Counted from the stretch's first letter, positions 1 to 8,454 are shown. The stretch: 34,050 nucleotides of DNA from an uncultured Rickettsiales bacterium (GCA_946413485.1 CAMKKS010000004.1:1-34050), one strand, 5' to 3'. Notes: generated by a model not told the origin, from the letters alone. Numbers and translations: made by a program.

Positions 1-25
1 GATAAATAATAAAAAAAATATATTT

Positions 26-1204
26 TTATTTTTGATAAGCATCAAAATATCTATTTATTGAATGTCTAAAAACATTTTTTCCATTATTTAAATATCTGCT
101 AATTTTAGTATCAATGAAATTATTATTGTTTTTAACCCATCTTATTAACCCATTTTGCACTATAAAACAGATATTATTATTCTTATCATCGACAAAGAAA
201 CCTGCGCCTTGACCATTTACAAATATATAACTATTTAAACCAACTGGAATCTGCCATAATGGTTGCCCTGTCTTAAAATCAAAACCCATCACACTAGTAT
301 TAATACCACCAGCTACTAATACATCATCAAATAAAATAGGAGGAAAATCTATATCATTAATTTCGGTCTCATTACCATTTGCTGTAACAATCTTATTTTT
401 CCATAACAACTTTCCGCTAGTGTCTAAAACATTTATCCAACCATTAGAAAAACCTGCAACAATATTACCTTTAAAAATAGCAACTGGTGGAATTTGAAAA
501 GATTTTTTCTTATTTTTAATATTATCATTTGTTTTCCAGATTATCTCACCAGATGATTTATCTATTGCATAAATTTCATCATCACCAGATATTAAATATA
601 AATTACTTTCGTATATAGTTGGTGATGCGGCAAATATTGCATCGATCTTTTTCTTCCAAATTATTTTTTTTTCCTCAACATTAAAAGCAATTACAAAACC
701 ATTGCTTGTTGCAATATAAAGTATCTCATCTTCCAATCTTGCTTGAGAAATTAAAATATTTTTTCTTTCTTTCTTTGTAAGAATATTCTTTTTCCATATT
801 TTTTTAACTTCTCCATTTTCTAATTTGTATGCGACAATTTTTGCATCATTTTTAATATCATAAACATAATTATTACAAATAATTGGATGTAAATAAAAAT
901 CTAATTTACCATCACGAGAAAAATATTTTTTATAATGCTTAACGTTTATTTTTGGATAGCTATCCATCGATAAACTAGCATTTTGATAATCAAAATCAGT
1001 TACATTCATACATGTATCTTTTATTGTTTCTAAAGGTTCTATATATAATGACATAAGTCGTTGGTCTGGTGTTAAATAACTTAAATTTGAAAATATAACT
1101 TCACCATCATTTATAGTGTATTTTTTCTTACTACAAGATGACAATGAAATAAAAAAACAAGAATATAAAAAACACTTTAAAAAAAAAATGCCATTAAATT
1201 TCAT
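26..1204 (-). CDS. bamB: BamB-like outer-membrane assembly lipoprotein (PQQ-type beta-propeller)
   Basis: The protein is predicted to sit on the inner face of the outer membrane as an accessory lipoprotein of the BAM machine that inserts beta-barrel proteins. The N-terminus is a lipoprotein signal: a hydrophobic stretch ending in SLSSC, so the Cys at about residue 23 should be lipidated. From about residue 120 it carries PQQ-propeller blades with the typical pattern of a hydrophobic strand followed by G-x-x-x-W, such as EEKKIIWKKK, SSGEIIWKT, TSGKLLWKN and KTGQPLWQIP. At 392 residues it matches BamB in length. I chose the ATG at 1204, preceded by GGAG, over a TTG at 1213. The start overlaps the end of pheS by 11 bases, so the two are probably cotranscribed. 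The general propeller call is firm. The BamB assignment is likely rather than proven, because other PQQ-propeller lipoproteins exist. Confidence 0.75.
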   Translation of the reverse strand: MKFNGIFFLKCFLYSCFFISLSSCSKKKYTINDGEVIFSNLSYLTPDQRLMSLYIEPLETIKDTCMNVTDFDYQNASLSMDSYPKINVKHYKKYFSRDGKLDFYLHPIICNNYVYDIKNDAKIVAYKLENGEVKKIWKKNILTKKERKNILISQARLEDEILYIATSNGFVIAFNVEEKKIIWKKKIDAIFAASPTIYESNLYLISGDDEIYAIDKSSGEIIWKTNDNIKNKKKSFQIPPVAIFKGNIVAGFSNGWINVLDTSGKLLWKNKIVTANGNETEINDIDFPPILFDDVLVAGGINTSVMGFDFKTGQPLWQIPVGLNSYIFVNGQGAGFFVDDKNNNICFIVQNGLIRWVKNNNNFIDTKISRYLNNGKNVFRHSINRYFDAYQK

Positions 1205-2252
1205 ATACTCCAAATGAATAATGATTTAACCAATTAATTTTTGACTCTGTAAATTGACGAATATCATTTGCACCATATTTTAACATAGCAAATCTTTCTA
1301 CACCGCAACCAAAAGCAATAGCTGAATATTTATTACTATCTATATTAAAATTTTTCAACACATTTGGATGTAGCATACCTGCGCCAAGAATTTCAAGCCA
1401 AGATTCGTCACCACCAATTTTTATTTGATTATTGTTAATTGAATAACCAACATCGATTTCAACTGAAGGCTCGGTAAATGGAAAATAACTCGGTCTCATT
1501 CTGATACAAATATCATCTGTTTCAAAAAAATCACTAAGCATTTTCTTTAAAAAAAACTTTAAATTACATAAATTTAATCCCTCGTCAATCATTAAACCCT
1601 CAAACTGATGAAACATAGGACTATGAGTACGATCGCTATCTTTTCTGAAAGTTTTACCGCATGAAATTAATGCTAGTGGTGGTTGTAAGTTATTTTCAAT
1701 TATTTCTCTTGCATCTACACATGTAGTATGTGTACGAAGTAAATAATTAATTCCATTAATATTTTTTCCATTTAAATAAAAAGTATCTTGCATTTGTCTT
1801 GCTGGATGATTCTCTTTTACATTTAAAGCTGTAAAATTATAATAATCTTCTTCTATATCTAAACCATTAGCAAATTTAAAACCATACTTTGTAAAAATTT
1901 CACACAATTCTAATTCAGTTTTTGTTATGATATGTAAACTTCCTTCTGTTGTAGCTCTGTAAGGTAATGTTCCGTCTAATTGCTCTTTTTGCAACTCTTT
2001 TTCAAGTTCAATTTGTTCTAGCTGTTCACGTTTTGTTTGTAATATATTTTCTATTTCTGCTTTTACTTTATTTACTTTTTGTCCGAGCGCTTTTCTTTCT
2101 TCTTGAGATAAATCTTTAAATGAACTTAAAATTTTAGTTAATTCACTATTCTTGCCAAGAACACAAGTTTTTACATCATATAAAAGAACTTTTATATCAT
2201 TGCAATCATCTATCTTATTTTTTGCATCTTGCAAAATTTTTTCCAAATCCAT
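1194..2252 (-). CDS. pheS: phenylalanyl-tRNA synthetase alpha subunit
   Basis: This is the catalytic subunit of the (alpha-beta)2 enzyme that charges tRNA-Phe with phenylalanine in the cytoplasm. The N-terminal ~90 residues form the usual basic coiled-coil arm. The class II core follows, with LRTHTT, the motif 2 region (CGKTFRKDSDRTHSPMFHQFEG split across residues ~198-219), the phenylalanine-pocket segment FPFTEPSVEID, WLEILGAGMLHP and the motif 3 segment FGCGVERFAMLKYG near the C-terminus. At 352 residues it is of normal length and looks intact. The beta-subunit gene pheT does not follow. The next gene downstream is the bamB-like gene, overlapping by 11 bases. pheT must therefore lie elsewhere, unlike the common pheST arrangement. 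Confidence 0.96.
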   Translation of the reverse strand: MDLEKILQDAKNKIDDCNDIKVLLYDVKTCVLGKNSELTKILSSFKDLSQEERKALGQKVNKVKAEIENILQTKREQLEQIELEKELQKEQLDGTLPYRATTEGSLHIITKTELELCEIFTKYGFKFANGLDIEEDYYNFTALNVKENHPARQMQDTFYLNGKNINGINYLLRTHTTCVDAREIIENNLQPPLALISCGKTFRKDSDRTHSPMFHQFEGLMIDEGLNLCNLKFFLKKMLSDFFETDDICIRMRPSYFPFTEPSVEIDVGYSINNNQIKIGGDESWLEILGAGMLHPNVLKNFNIDSNKYSAIAFGCGVERFAMLKYGANDIRQFTESKINWLNHYSFGVYEI

Positions 2253-2314
2253 GATAGAAAATTATATTGCTTTTTTTTATTTTCAAGCATTAAATTCGTT
2301 ATAAATAAATGCAT

Positions 2315-2344
2315 TTGACAATTAATTTTAATATATAATATATT
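2315..2344 (+). promoter_or_regulatory. predicted sigma70-type promoter for the transporter gene
   Basis: A perfect TTGACA (2315-2320) is followed after 18 bases by TATATT (2339-2344), 21 bases before the ATG at 2365. It lies in the 112-base gap between the divergent pheS and transporter genes. AT-rich sequence yields many chance -10 boxes, but the exact -35 hexamer makes this one of the better promoters in the window. Confidence 0.5.
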
Positions 2345-2364
2345 TATTTTAAAGTTCATTTTTT

Positions 2365-3267
2365 ATGAAAATTTTAACTTTTTTGTGTTCATTTATCTTA
2401 TTATTTTCTGGTGGTTTCTCATGGTTTTTTGTTAAATTACATGCAGGTTATACAATGCCAGTAGAATTTTCTATTTTTTATAGAAACATGGGTTCTTCAA
2501 TGTTTATATTCATTTTAATGACATTGTTAGGAAAAGGAAAAATCTTTAAACTTAGTAAAGAAGAATGGAAAATTGTTCTAAAAGTTTCTTTCTACTATTA
2601 CTTTTTATATTTCATGGGTTCTTATTATGGATCTAAATTTCTTGCAGCCGGAATAGTTGCATTTATTTCATCAACAAAAACAATTTTTGTTGAATTGTTT
2701 TTATCTATAAAAGAAAAACATAAACCATCAAGAACAATATTAATTTCAGCTTTAATTGGTACAATCGGTATAGCTTTAATGTCACATTCAAATATGAAAA
2801 TCTCAAATTTAACAATTTATCAACTATTGTTTGGTATTTGTTTTGCATTTATTGCGCCAATAAGTAATTCTTTTAGTTATGTTGTAATAAAAACATCAGC
2901 AGCTAAAAAAACACTAAGCAATTTTGCTCTTGCAGCATATGGAGCTTTTATTGGTTCTTTAATGGTATTAATTTTTGCACTTTTAAAATATAAAACAATA
3001 GTTCCTATGCCGCTTGATGCTAAATATTTAATCGGATGGTGTTATCTAGCTTTTGGTGCTTCTGGTTTAATCACTGTTATTGCTTATTATTTAATTGAAA
3101 AGATAGGTCCAGCTAAAACAACAATGATGTCATTAGCGCATTCACCAACAGCATTATTATTATCAGTTAGCTTCATGAACTATAAATTAGACGTGCAAAC
3201 GTCAGTTGGAATGATATTATGTGTCATTGCTCTTTATTTTGGTTTAAAATATAAAAAAAAGTATTAA
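2365..3267 (+). CDS. EamA/DMT-family drug/metabolite transporter
   Basis: An inner-membrane protein of 300 residues with about ten hydrophobic segments, the size and layout of EamA (drug/metabolite transporter) carriers built from two five-helix repeats. Recognisable features are the first helix with SGGFSWFFVKL, the short-loop second helix with YRNMGSS, the pair GSYYGSKFLAAGIVAFISS ending the first half, and in the second half YLIEKIGPAKTTMMSLAHSPTALLL, the usual conserved penultimate region. Members export or exchange amino acids, nucleotide-sugars or other metabolites; rickettsial relatives include S-adenosylmethionine carriers. The substrate here cannot be read from sequence. The biotin ligase gene starts four bases after its stop, so the two are probably cotranscribed. 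Confidence 0.88.
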   Translation: MKILTFLCSFILLFSGGFSWFFVKLHAGYTMPVEFSIFYRNMGSSMFIFILMTLLGKGKIFKLSKEEWKIVLKVSFYYYFLYFMGSYYGSKFLAAGIVAFISSTKTIFVELFLSIKEKHKPSRTILISALIGTIGIALMSHSNMKISNLTIYQLLFGICFAFIAPISNSFSYVVIKTSAAKKTLSNFALAAYGAFIGSLMVLIFALLKYKTIVPMPLDAKYLIGWCYLAFGASGLITVIAYYLIEKIGPAKTTMMSLAHSPTALLLSVSFMNYKLDVQTSVGMILCVIALYFGLKYKKKY

Positions 3268-3271
3268 AATT

Positions 3272-4048
3272 ATGCAAATATTTGAAAAAATAGATAGTAC
3301 TCAAATTGAATCAAAACGACAAATTGATACTAAACACTTAATTATTGAAGATTCAATTTTAGCAAAACAACAAACCTCAGGTATTACAACTAAGAAAAAC
3401 ATTCCATGGGAATCTAAAGAAGGTGATTTAACTATATCAATGATATTAAATATTGATTTTTTGCTTAAAAAAGGCAATATTTTAATTAATCATATTCCTT
3501 TTTGCGTTAGTCTAGCAATGTTAAAGGAACTTTTAGATGCAAAACAAAAGTCAAAAAGCAATTTTGAAGTTCTTCTCAAGTGGCCAAATGATTTTCTTAT
3601 AAATACAGATAATGAATATAAAAAAATTGGCGGCGTTATGTGTGATAATTATAAAGGACATTTTATAATTGGTTTTACATGCAATTTAATAAGTAATCCG
3701 GCTAAAACACAACATTTTCCAGCAACAAATCTTCTAAAAGAAAGTGGAATAAAATTAGATTGTATCAGTATGGCCGAAAGACTTGTTGAAGATATCAAAA
3801 AAAATATAGATATAATACAAAAATATGGTTTTAGTTCTATAAAAGAACAATGGAAACAACATGCTTATATGATAAATAAACAACTAATTTTAAAAGATAA
3901 TGATAAAATCTTTTTTAAAGATATAACTAATGACGGATATATTTTAGGAGAAAAAAGCAATTGTGAAACAAGAATTATTATTTCAAGCGATGAGGTTATA
4001 GGCGGTGAAAATAAAATATATAATTTCGGAGTAGCTAAAAAATACTAA
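3272..4048 (+). CDS. birA: biotin-protein ligase, catalytic-domain only, with altered biotinoyl-AMP loop
   Basis: The enzyme activates biotin to biotinoyl-5'-AMP and transfers it to the lysine of biotin carrier proteins. At 258 residues it lacks the N-terminal DNA-binding domain of regulatory BirA. Family landmarks are visible: LLKWPNDFLI (the KWPND motif, ~105-115), KKIGGVMCDN (the lysine/KIGGI segment, ~120-130), IIGFTCNL (normally IGIGINV) and the C-terminal KEQWKQHAYMINKQL. The oddity is the loop that normally reads GRGRxGRxW. Here it is GITTKKNIPW (residues 37-46), so the arginines that hold the reactive intermediate are absent while the flanking QQTSG and the W are kept. The gene starts four bases after the transporter stop. 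The family call is secure; substrate fidelity and activity are uncertain. Confidence 0.85.
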   Translation: MQIFEKIDSTQIESKRQIDTKHLIIEDSILAKQQTSGITTKKNIPWESKEGDLTISMILNIDFLLKKGNILINHIPFCVSLAMLKELLDAKQKSKSNFEVLLKWPNDFLINTDNEYKKIGGVMCDNYKGHFIIGFTCNLISNPAKTQHFPATNLLKESGIKLDCISMAERLVEDIKKNIDIIQKYGFSSIKEQWKQHAYMINKQLILKDNDKIFFKDITNDGYILGEKSNCETRIIISSDEVIGGENKIYNFGVAKKY

Positions 4049-4101
4049 AAAATAATACTTCCATAAATCAAAATATTATTTTAATAATCAAAAGCATTGT
4101 T

Positions 4102-5739
4102 ATGACAAAAGGAATGAATTTTATAAATCTATACCAAAATGAATACTCTTTTGAAGAAAAAATAAATGAAAATTTCATGAAAATTGATAATTTTTTAACT
4201 CTTTCTGTCGAAAAAAAAATTAAATCATTAAAACAACAAGAAATTGAAGAAAATTTATTGTATTTAATAGACAATGATAACGAAAATAACGAACTTTTAG
4301 ACAAAATTAATCAAATAGCCTGTTATAATGAAAATCATGGATGGTTTTTTTATTCACCAAAAGAAGGTGATATCTTATTTCTAAAGAATGAAAAAAAATT
4401 TTATTATTATACTACTAATAACGATTGGAAAAAAATAGAAAGCGAACTATATAATTTAAATAATTTAATAACAAATAAACATTTAGCTCGCCAAAATTTA
4501 GAAGTATATTCAAAAGATGAAGTTGATACAAAGATTAATAATATTCCATCATCGTCACGAACACCAAGCAGCACAATTGACGTTTCAACATTAATTTTAA
4601 AAAAAAATAATCTAAGCGATTTAGCTGATAAAGAAACATCGCGACAAAATTTAGATGTATATTCAAAAGATGAAGTTAAAAGACTTGTAATTGCAAGAGC
4701 CTCTAAAATTGATATACTTGATGATTTTGTTTTTGCGAAAAACAACTTAAGTGAACTAACGGACAAATCTATAGCTCGTCAAAATTTAGAAGTATATTCA
4801 AAAGATGAAACTGATAAAAAAATTAAAGACGCAAAAATTGATACTTCAACGTTATTATTGTGCGATAATAATTTAAATGATCTAAAAAACAAAGACTTAG
4901 CGCGTTCTGTTTTAAATGTTTATTCAAAAAATGACATATATAATAAAAAAGAAATTGATAGAAAAATTGTAGATTTACAAATAAAGGGAATGGACACATC
5001 ATTAGTTGTTTTGACAAACAATAATTTAAGCGATTTAAATAATAAAGATGAAGCTCGACAAAATTTAGAAGTATATTCAAAAGATGAGATAGATAAAGAA
5101 AATATTAGTTTCTTAAAAAAGAAAAATAACTTATTAGATATAGAAGATAAAAAAGCCGCTTGTGCAAATTTAAATGTATATAGTAAAGAAGAAACTTTTG
5201 ATAGAAAAAAAAATTTACTTGATATATTAGATCAGGACGCAGCATGTCATAATTTAGGAACTTTACGTGATTGGGAAATACATAGAATAGGAGATTATAA
5301 ATTTTCAGCTGTAAGAACTGACCATGATAATTGGCTTATATGTGACGGACGTGAAATAAGTAGATTAATATATTCAAAATTATTTGAACTTATTGGAACT
5401 GAATGTGGCGAAGGTGATGGAAAAAGTACATTCAATTTACCAGATTTTCGCAACAAAACTATGTGGGGTGCAAATGGAAATTTAAATTCAACATTATCAA
5501 GCGGTCTACCAAATATCTACGGAAGACAAAATGGTGGTGTTACTATTGGTGAAAAACAAGATGGTGCTATATACTCCCCTCCTAATAGTGTTTATTGTGT
5601 CTCAGTTACAGCAAAAGGCGGCCTTACAGAAAGCGATGGTTTTTCATTTGATGCCTCAAAATGTAATCCAATTTATGGAAAAACAGATATAGTTCAACCA
5701 CCAGCAATTTGTGTAAATGTTTTCATTAAAGCAAAATAA
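4102..5739 (+). CDS. phage-type tail fibre protein with collar domain and repeat stalk
   Basis: A 545-residue structural protein with three parts. The N-terminal ~115 residues (NEYSFEEKINENFMKIDNFL, then HGWFFYSPKEGD and a closing NNDWKKI) resemble DUF2793, a domain of alphaproteobacterial phages and gene transfer agents. Residues ~125-390 form a stalk of about seven imperfect repeats built on NNLSDLxDKxxARQNLxVYSKDE, the usual tail-fibre repeat type. Residues ~395-545 form a Phage Tail Collar domain, with WLICDGREIS, FELIGTECGEGDGKSTFNLPDFR and a C-terminal VQPPAICVNVFIKAK. Such proteins trimerise and bind a surface receptor. No capsid, portal, terminase or sheath gene is near, so it is an orphan here. 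No clear ribosome-binding site precedes the ATG. It converges on the VirB2-like gene, 15 bases away. Confidence 0.8.
   Translation: MTKGMNFINLYQNEYSFEEKINENFMKIDNFLTLSVEKKIKSLKQQEIEENLLYLIDNDNENNELLDKINQIACYNENHGWFFYSPKEGDILFLKNEKKFYYYTTNNDWKKIESELYNLNNLITNKHLARQNLEVYSKDEVDTKINNIPSSSRTPSSTIDVSTLILKKNNLSDLADKETSRQNLDVYSKDEVKRLVIARASKIDILDDFVFAKNNLSELTDKSIARQNLEVYSKDETDKKIKDAKIDTSTLLLCDNNLNDLKNKDLARSVLNVYSKNDIYNKKEIDRKIVDLQIKGMDTSLVVLTNNNLSDLNNKDEARQNLEVYSKDEIDKENISFLKKKNNLLDIEDKKAACANLNVYSKEETFDRKKNLLDILDQDAACHNLGTLRDWEIHRIGDYKFSAVRTDHDNWLICDGREISRLIYSKLFELIGTECGEGDGKSTFNLPDFRNKTMWGANGNLNSTLSSGLPNIYGRQNGGVTIGEKQDGAIYSPPNSVYCVSVTAKGGLTESDGFSFDASKCNPIYGKTDIVQPPAICVNVFIKAK
4485..5265 (+). repeat. 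in-frame tail-fibre repeats (about seven copies)
   Basis: Seven spaced copies of a roughly 45-base core encode variants of ARQNLEVYSKDE. They begin near 4485, 4635, 4771, 4897, 5049, 5151 and 5236. Copies 1, 2, 3 and 5 are nearly identical in DNA; copies 4, 6 and 7 are more diverged. Spacing varies between about 85 and 152 bases. They lie in one reading frame and form the fibre stalk, so they are a protein repeat rather than a separate element. Near-identical copies could recombine and change stalk length. Confidence 0.85.
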
Positions 5740-5754
5740 TTATTATTTTATATT

Positions 5755-6225
5755 TTAGTTAGCATTAGGTGATGGACAATCACCTGGTGTAATTGAAGTA
5801 TCAACTAATTCACACATACGATAATTATATCCAGTAGTTAAATACACAACTTGATATGAACCAAATAAACAAACTGTTCCAACGAAAAATGTAATTAACA
5901 CTCTTAAATTTAATTTTCCAAACATCGTCATCATGCCAATACAAATAACAACAAAAGAAACTATTGCAATACCAAGTTTTCCTGTTATTAAATTATGAAA
6001 TAAACAAACTTGTCTTATTGGTAAAATAACTTCACAACAACCAGTTTTTTGATCCGTATCAACATTGCTACCGATACCACCAACACATACAAAACCTTCT
6101 CGACATTCACTATTTACATTACATCTCATTACTTCACTAGCTTCAGTAGTAAAAGATACACTTAACATTATTAAACAACAAAAAAAAATAATTCTAACAT
6201 ATTTTTTAAAAATTAATTTAATCAT
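5755..6225 (-). CDS. virB2: TrbC/VirB2-like T4SS pilin with cysteine-rich N-terminal insertion
   Basis: A predicted pilin subunit of a type IV secretion system, 156 residues. A signal peptide (residues 1 to about 29, ending in TEA) precedes the mature part. Residues 74-127 show the VirB2/TrbC pattern: C-LFHNLITGKLG, a first membrane helix, GMMTMFGK, and a second helix with VGTVCLFGSYQVV. Between signal and helices lies an extra segment with Cys35, 41, 47, 63, 64 and 74 spaced C-x5-C-x5-C-x15-CC, and two more Cys lie at 138 and 150 in the tail. I know no standard VirB2 with this insertion; it suggests a disulphide-bonded surface module. It follows kdsB by five bases on the same strand. Rickettsiales-type genomes often carry scattered virB2 copies. 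The family call rests on the hydrophobic pattern, so it is good but not certain. Confidence 0.68.
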   Translation of the reverse strand: MIKLIFKKYVRIIFFCCLIMLSVSFTTEASEVMRCNVNSECREGFVCVGGIGSNVDTDQKTGCCEVILPIRQVCLFHNLITGKLGIAIVSFVVICIGMMTMFGKLNLRVLITFFVGTVCLFGSYQVVYLTTGYNYRMCELVDTSITPGDCPSPNAN

Positions 6226-6230
6226 ATTAA

Positions 6231-6965
6231 TTACTTTATAAACTTTCTTGCCATTTCAAGATCATCTTGCGTATCAACACTAATAGGAAAATTGTCAACT
6301 ATTATTGTATGAATATTTATCATATTTTCTATTGCTCTTAATTGTTCTAGTTTTTCACTTCTTTCCAAAATAGAAACTGGTAGAGAAATAAATTTTTTTA
6401 AACTTTCACTTGTGTAACCATATATTCCAAGATGAGCATATGCATCACCGCTACCATTAGGGACATCAGAGCGACTAAAATATATACATCTATGATAATT
6501 TTTCATTTCATCATAAGCAATTACGGCTTTTACACATTGAGGTTTATTTCTCCAACTTACATCCGTAATCTTATAAACAGCAGTTAAAATATCAATATTT
6601 TTTTCACTATGCAATAATAAAATTATTTTCTTAATAATTTCACCATCAATATTTGGCATATCTCCTTGTAAATTAATTACATATTTATAATCTTTTCCTA
6701 TATTTTGAATAGCTTGATATACTCTATCTGTTCCTGATTGCAAATCAGCACTTGTTAAAATAACTTTTCCACCATTTTTTAAAATAGTTTCTACAACTCT
6801 TTTATCTTCTGTGGCCACAACAACATCACATAAATTAAGTTTTTCTGCTATTTTCATAACTCTTACAACCATTGGTAATCCATTAATATCTGCTAAAGAT
6901 TTTCCTGGTAATCTTGTTGAATTAAATCTAGCCGGAATTACAATAATTGTATCGTCGAACTTCAT
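6231..6965 (-). CDS. kdsB: CMP-KDO synthetase (3-deoxy-manno-octulosonate cytidylyltransferase)
   Basis: The enzyme couples CTP with KDO to make CMP-KDO, the donor for the LPS inner core, in the cytoplasm. At 244 residues it is full length. The nucleotide-binding start reads IVIPARFNSTRLPGKSL, followed by VVATEDKRV, TSADLQSGTDRVYQA and NLQGDMPNI, all hallmarks of KdsB. The C-terminal part has HLGIYGYTSESLKKF, LEQLRAIENM and DTQDDLEMAR, also typical. One substitution stands out: the usual ATDD reads ATED. It lies three bases after the antiporter subunit and five before the pilin gene. Its presence implies that this reduced genome still makes KDO-containing lipid A/LPS. Confidence 0.95.
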   Translation of the reverse strand: MKFDDTIIVIPARFNSTRLPGKSLADINGLPMVVRVMKIAEKLNLCDVVVATEDKRVVETILKNGGKVILTSADLQSGTDRVYQAIQNIGKDYKYVINLQGDMPNIDGEIIKKIILLLHSEKNIDILTAVYKITDVSWRNKPQCVKAVIAYDEMKNYHRCIYFSRSDVPNGSGDAYAHLGIYGYTSESLKKFISLPVSILERSEKLEQLRAIENMINIHTIIVDNFPISVDTQDDLEMARKFIK

Positions 6966-6968
6966 ATT

Positions 6969-8405
6969 TTATATAAAATAACCAACAAAAAAAGTAATAA
7001 TAATCAACATTATAACTGTAAATAATACAACTAATGAAAATAAATAATCAGTTTTTATTTTAATAAAACTATCATCATCTGAATTTTTCACAATAAGCTC
7101 TTTTAAAAAAGAAAAACAAGCAAAAATATCAACAGCAAAACCAATTAATATCACCGACAAAAATAGAATATTATCAGAAACAGAAAAAATACCAGATAAT
7201 ATATACCACTTTGAGATAAAAACAAAGGAAATTGGTATGCCAGACATTATAAATAATAAAATAATTATTAAATTTTTATAAAAACTACTATTTATGCAAG
7301 CAATATCACTTTTATTAATAACATCAAATGTCAATTGTTTTTTTATTTTATAAATAATAGCTATTATACAAGCTTTTACTGAAGCACTTGATACAATTAA
7401 GAATTTTACCCCATCAAAAACTTGTTTTTCTAAAAGATATGGAATACAAAAAGCATATAACGAAATTTGCGCAAATGATAAGAAAAGAATAAATTTTAAA
7501 GCATCTCTTGTTATTAAAGCAGAAAAATTAAAAAACACGAATCCAATACAACCAAATATTTTTAGTAAAAAATTTACATATTCATTGTTTGTTATAATCT
7601 CATTGCCAAATAAAAAAACAACAAATTTAATTATAAAATACGGATAAGCAATAGATGAAACACTTGCAATAAAAACTAAATACTTTAATGAAATATTCTT
7701 ATATATTTCAAGTAAAATTCCATGAAATGGATACATGCCAACTTTAAACATCATTACCAGAACAAATATAACATAAATCGCATTAACTGATTTATTTTTA
7801 TAAAACTTAAAAAGAAAATCATGCACTAAATCAATATTAAGATTTCCTGTAATTTGATACAAAAAAGCTATCAAAAGTAAGAACATAGCGCCAGAAAAAC
7901 TACTCAATATCACATAATCATAAATATTCTTTAAACAAATAACATTATTTCCTCCATATGAATATATTATATAAGTTGTTATGCATAAAATTTCAAAAAA
8001 AACATAACTATTAAAAATATCATTTGTTATAACGATTCCATTTGCACCACATAACATTATACATGAAAAACCGCGAAATATATAATTAAGATCATTATTA
8101 TAAACTGTTGATAAAAAAATCACCATTATCAATGACAAAAACAGAGTTATTAAAGCATTGCTTAAATCAAATTTTAGCTCTATACCAATTGCCTTTGCCC
8201 AACCACCAACAACGGTTAAATATTGTTTGTCCTGTAATAAATTTAGCTTAAATATACAATATAAAATATATACAAAAAATGATGCAAAAACTATTAGATA
8301 AAATAAATTAACTACCTTTAAATATTTATCTTTTATTAAAAAAGATAAAAAACCCATAAGTAATGGTAATATTATTGCAAAAATATGTATATTTTGTAGC
8401 AACAC
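6969..8405 (-). CDS. mnhD: proton-translocating antiporter subunit (MnhD/MrpD or NuoN type)
   Basis: A 478-residue inner-membrane protein with about 14 hydrophobic segments, belonging to the proton-antiporter family shared by Mrp Na+/H+ antiporters and complex I. The N-terminal TVVGGWAKAIGIELKFD is typical of MrpD/MnhD. SYVFFEILCITTYIIYS holds the conserved membrane Glu, and FKVGMYPFHGILLEIY the conserved Lys and the P-F-H-G motif. No other mnh/mrp or nuo genes are adjacent. Rickettsia-type genomes also keep scattered mnh genes, so an Mrp role is my preferred reading; a NuoN/NuoM homologue is the alternative. The start is uncertain: GTG at 8405 or TTG at 8402. kdsB follows three bases later. 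Confidence 0.75.
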   Translation of the reverse strand: MLLQNIHIFAIILPLLMGFLSFLIKDKYLKVVNLFYLIVFASFFVYILYCIFKLNLLQDKQYLTVVGGWAKAIGIELKFDLSNALITLFLSLIMVIFLSTVYNNDLNYIFRGFSCIMLCGANGIVITNDIFNSYVFFEILCITTYIIYSYGGNNVICLKNIYDYVILSSFSGAMFLLLIAFLYQITGNLNIDLVHDFLFKFYKNKSVNAIYVIFVLVMMFKVGMYPFHGILLEIYKNISLKYLVFIASVSSIAYPYFIIKFVVFLFGNEIITNNEYVNFLLKIFGCIGFVFFNFSALITRDALKFILFLSFAQISLYAFCIPYLLEKQVFDGVKFLIVSSASVKACIIAIIYKIKKQLTFDVINKSDIACINSSFYKNLIIILLFIMSGIPISFVFISKWYILSGIFSVSDNILFLSVILIGFAVDIFACFSFLKELIVKNSDDDSFIKIKTDYLFSLVVLFTVIMLIIITFFVGYFI

Positions 8406-8454
8406 AATAAAGTTAAAAAATTATTAAAATAATTTTCAACTTTTTTATAATCAT

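Noticed and set aside
2253-2364. T-box or attenuator leader before pheS
   Set aside because: The leader is too short and shows no specifier-loop or phenylalanine-rich leader peptide.
4102-5739. Prophage or gene-transfer-agent cluster
   Set aside because: Only the fibre gene is present; no capsid, portal, terminase, sheath or integrase gene lies in the window.
5733-5749. Inverted repeat AAAATAAT/ATTATTTT between the convergent fibre and pilin genes as a terminator
   Set aside because: It is made only of A and T with a one-base centre; such repeats arise by chance at this base composition and would form no stable hairpin.
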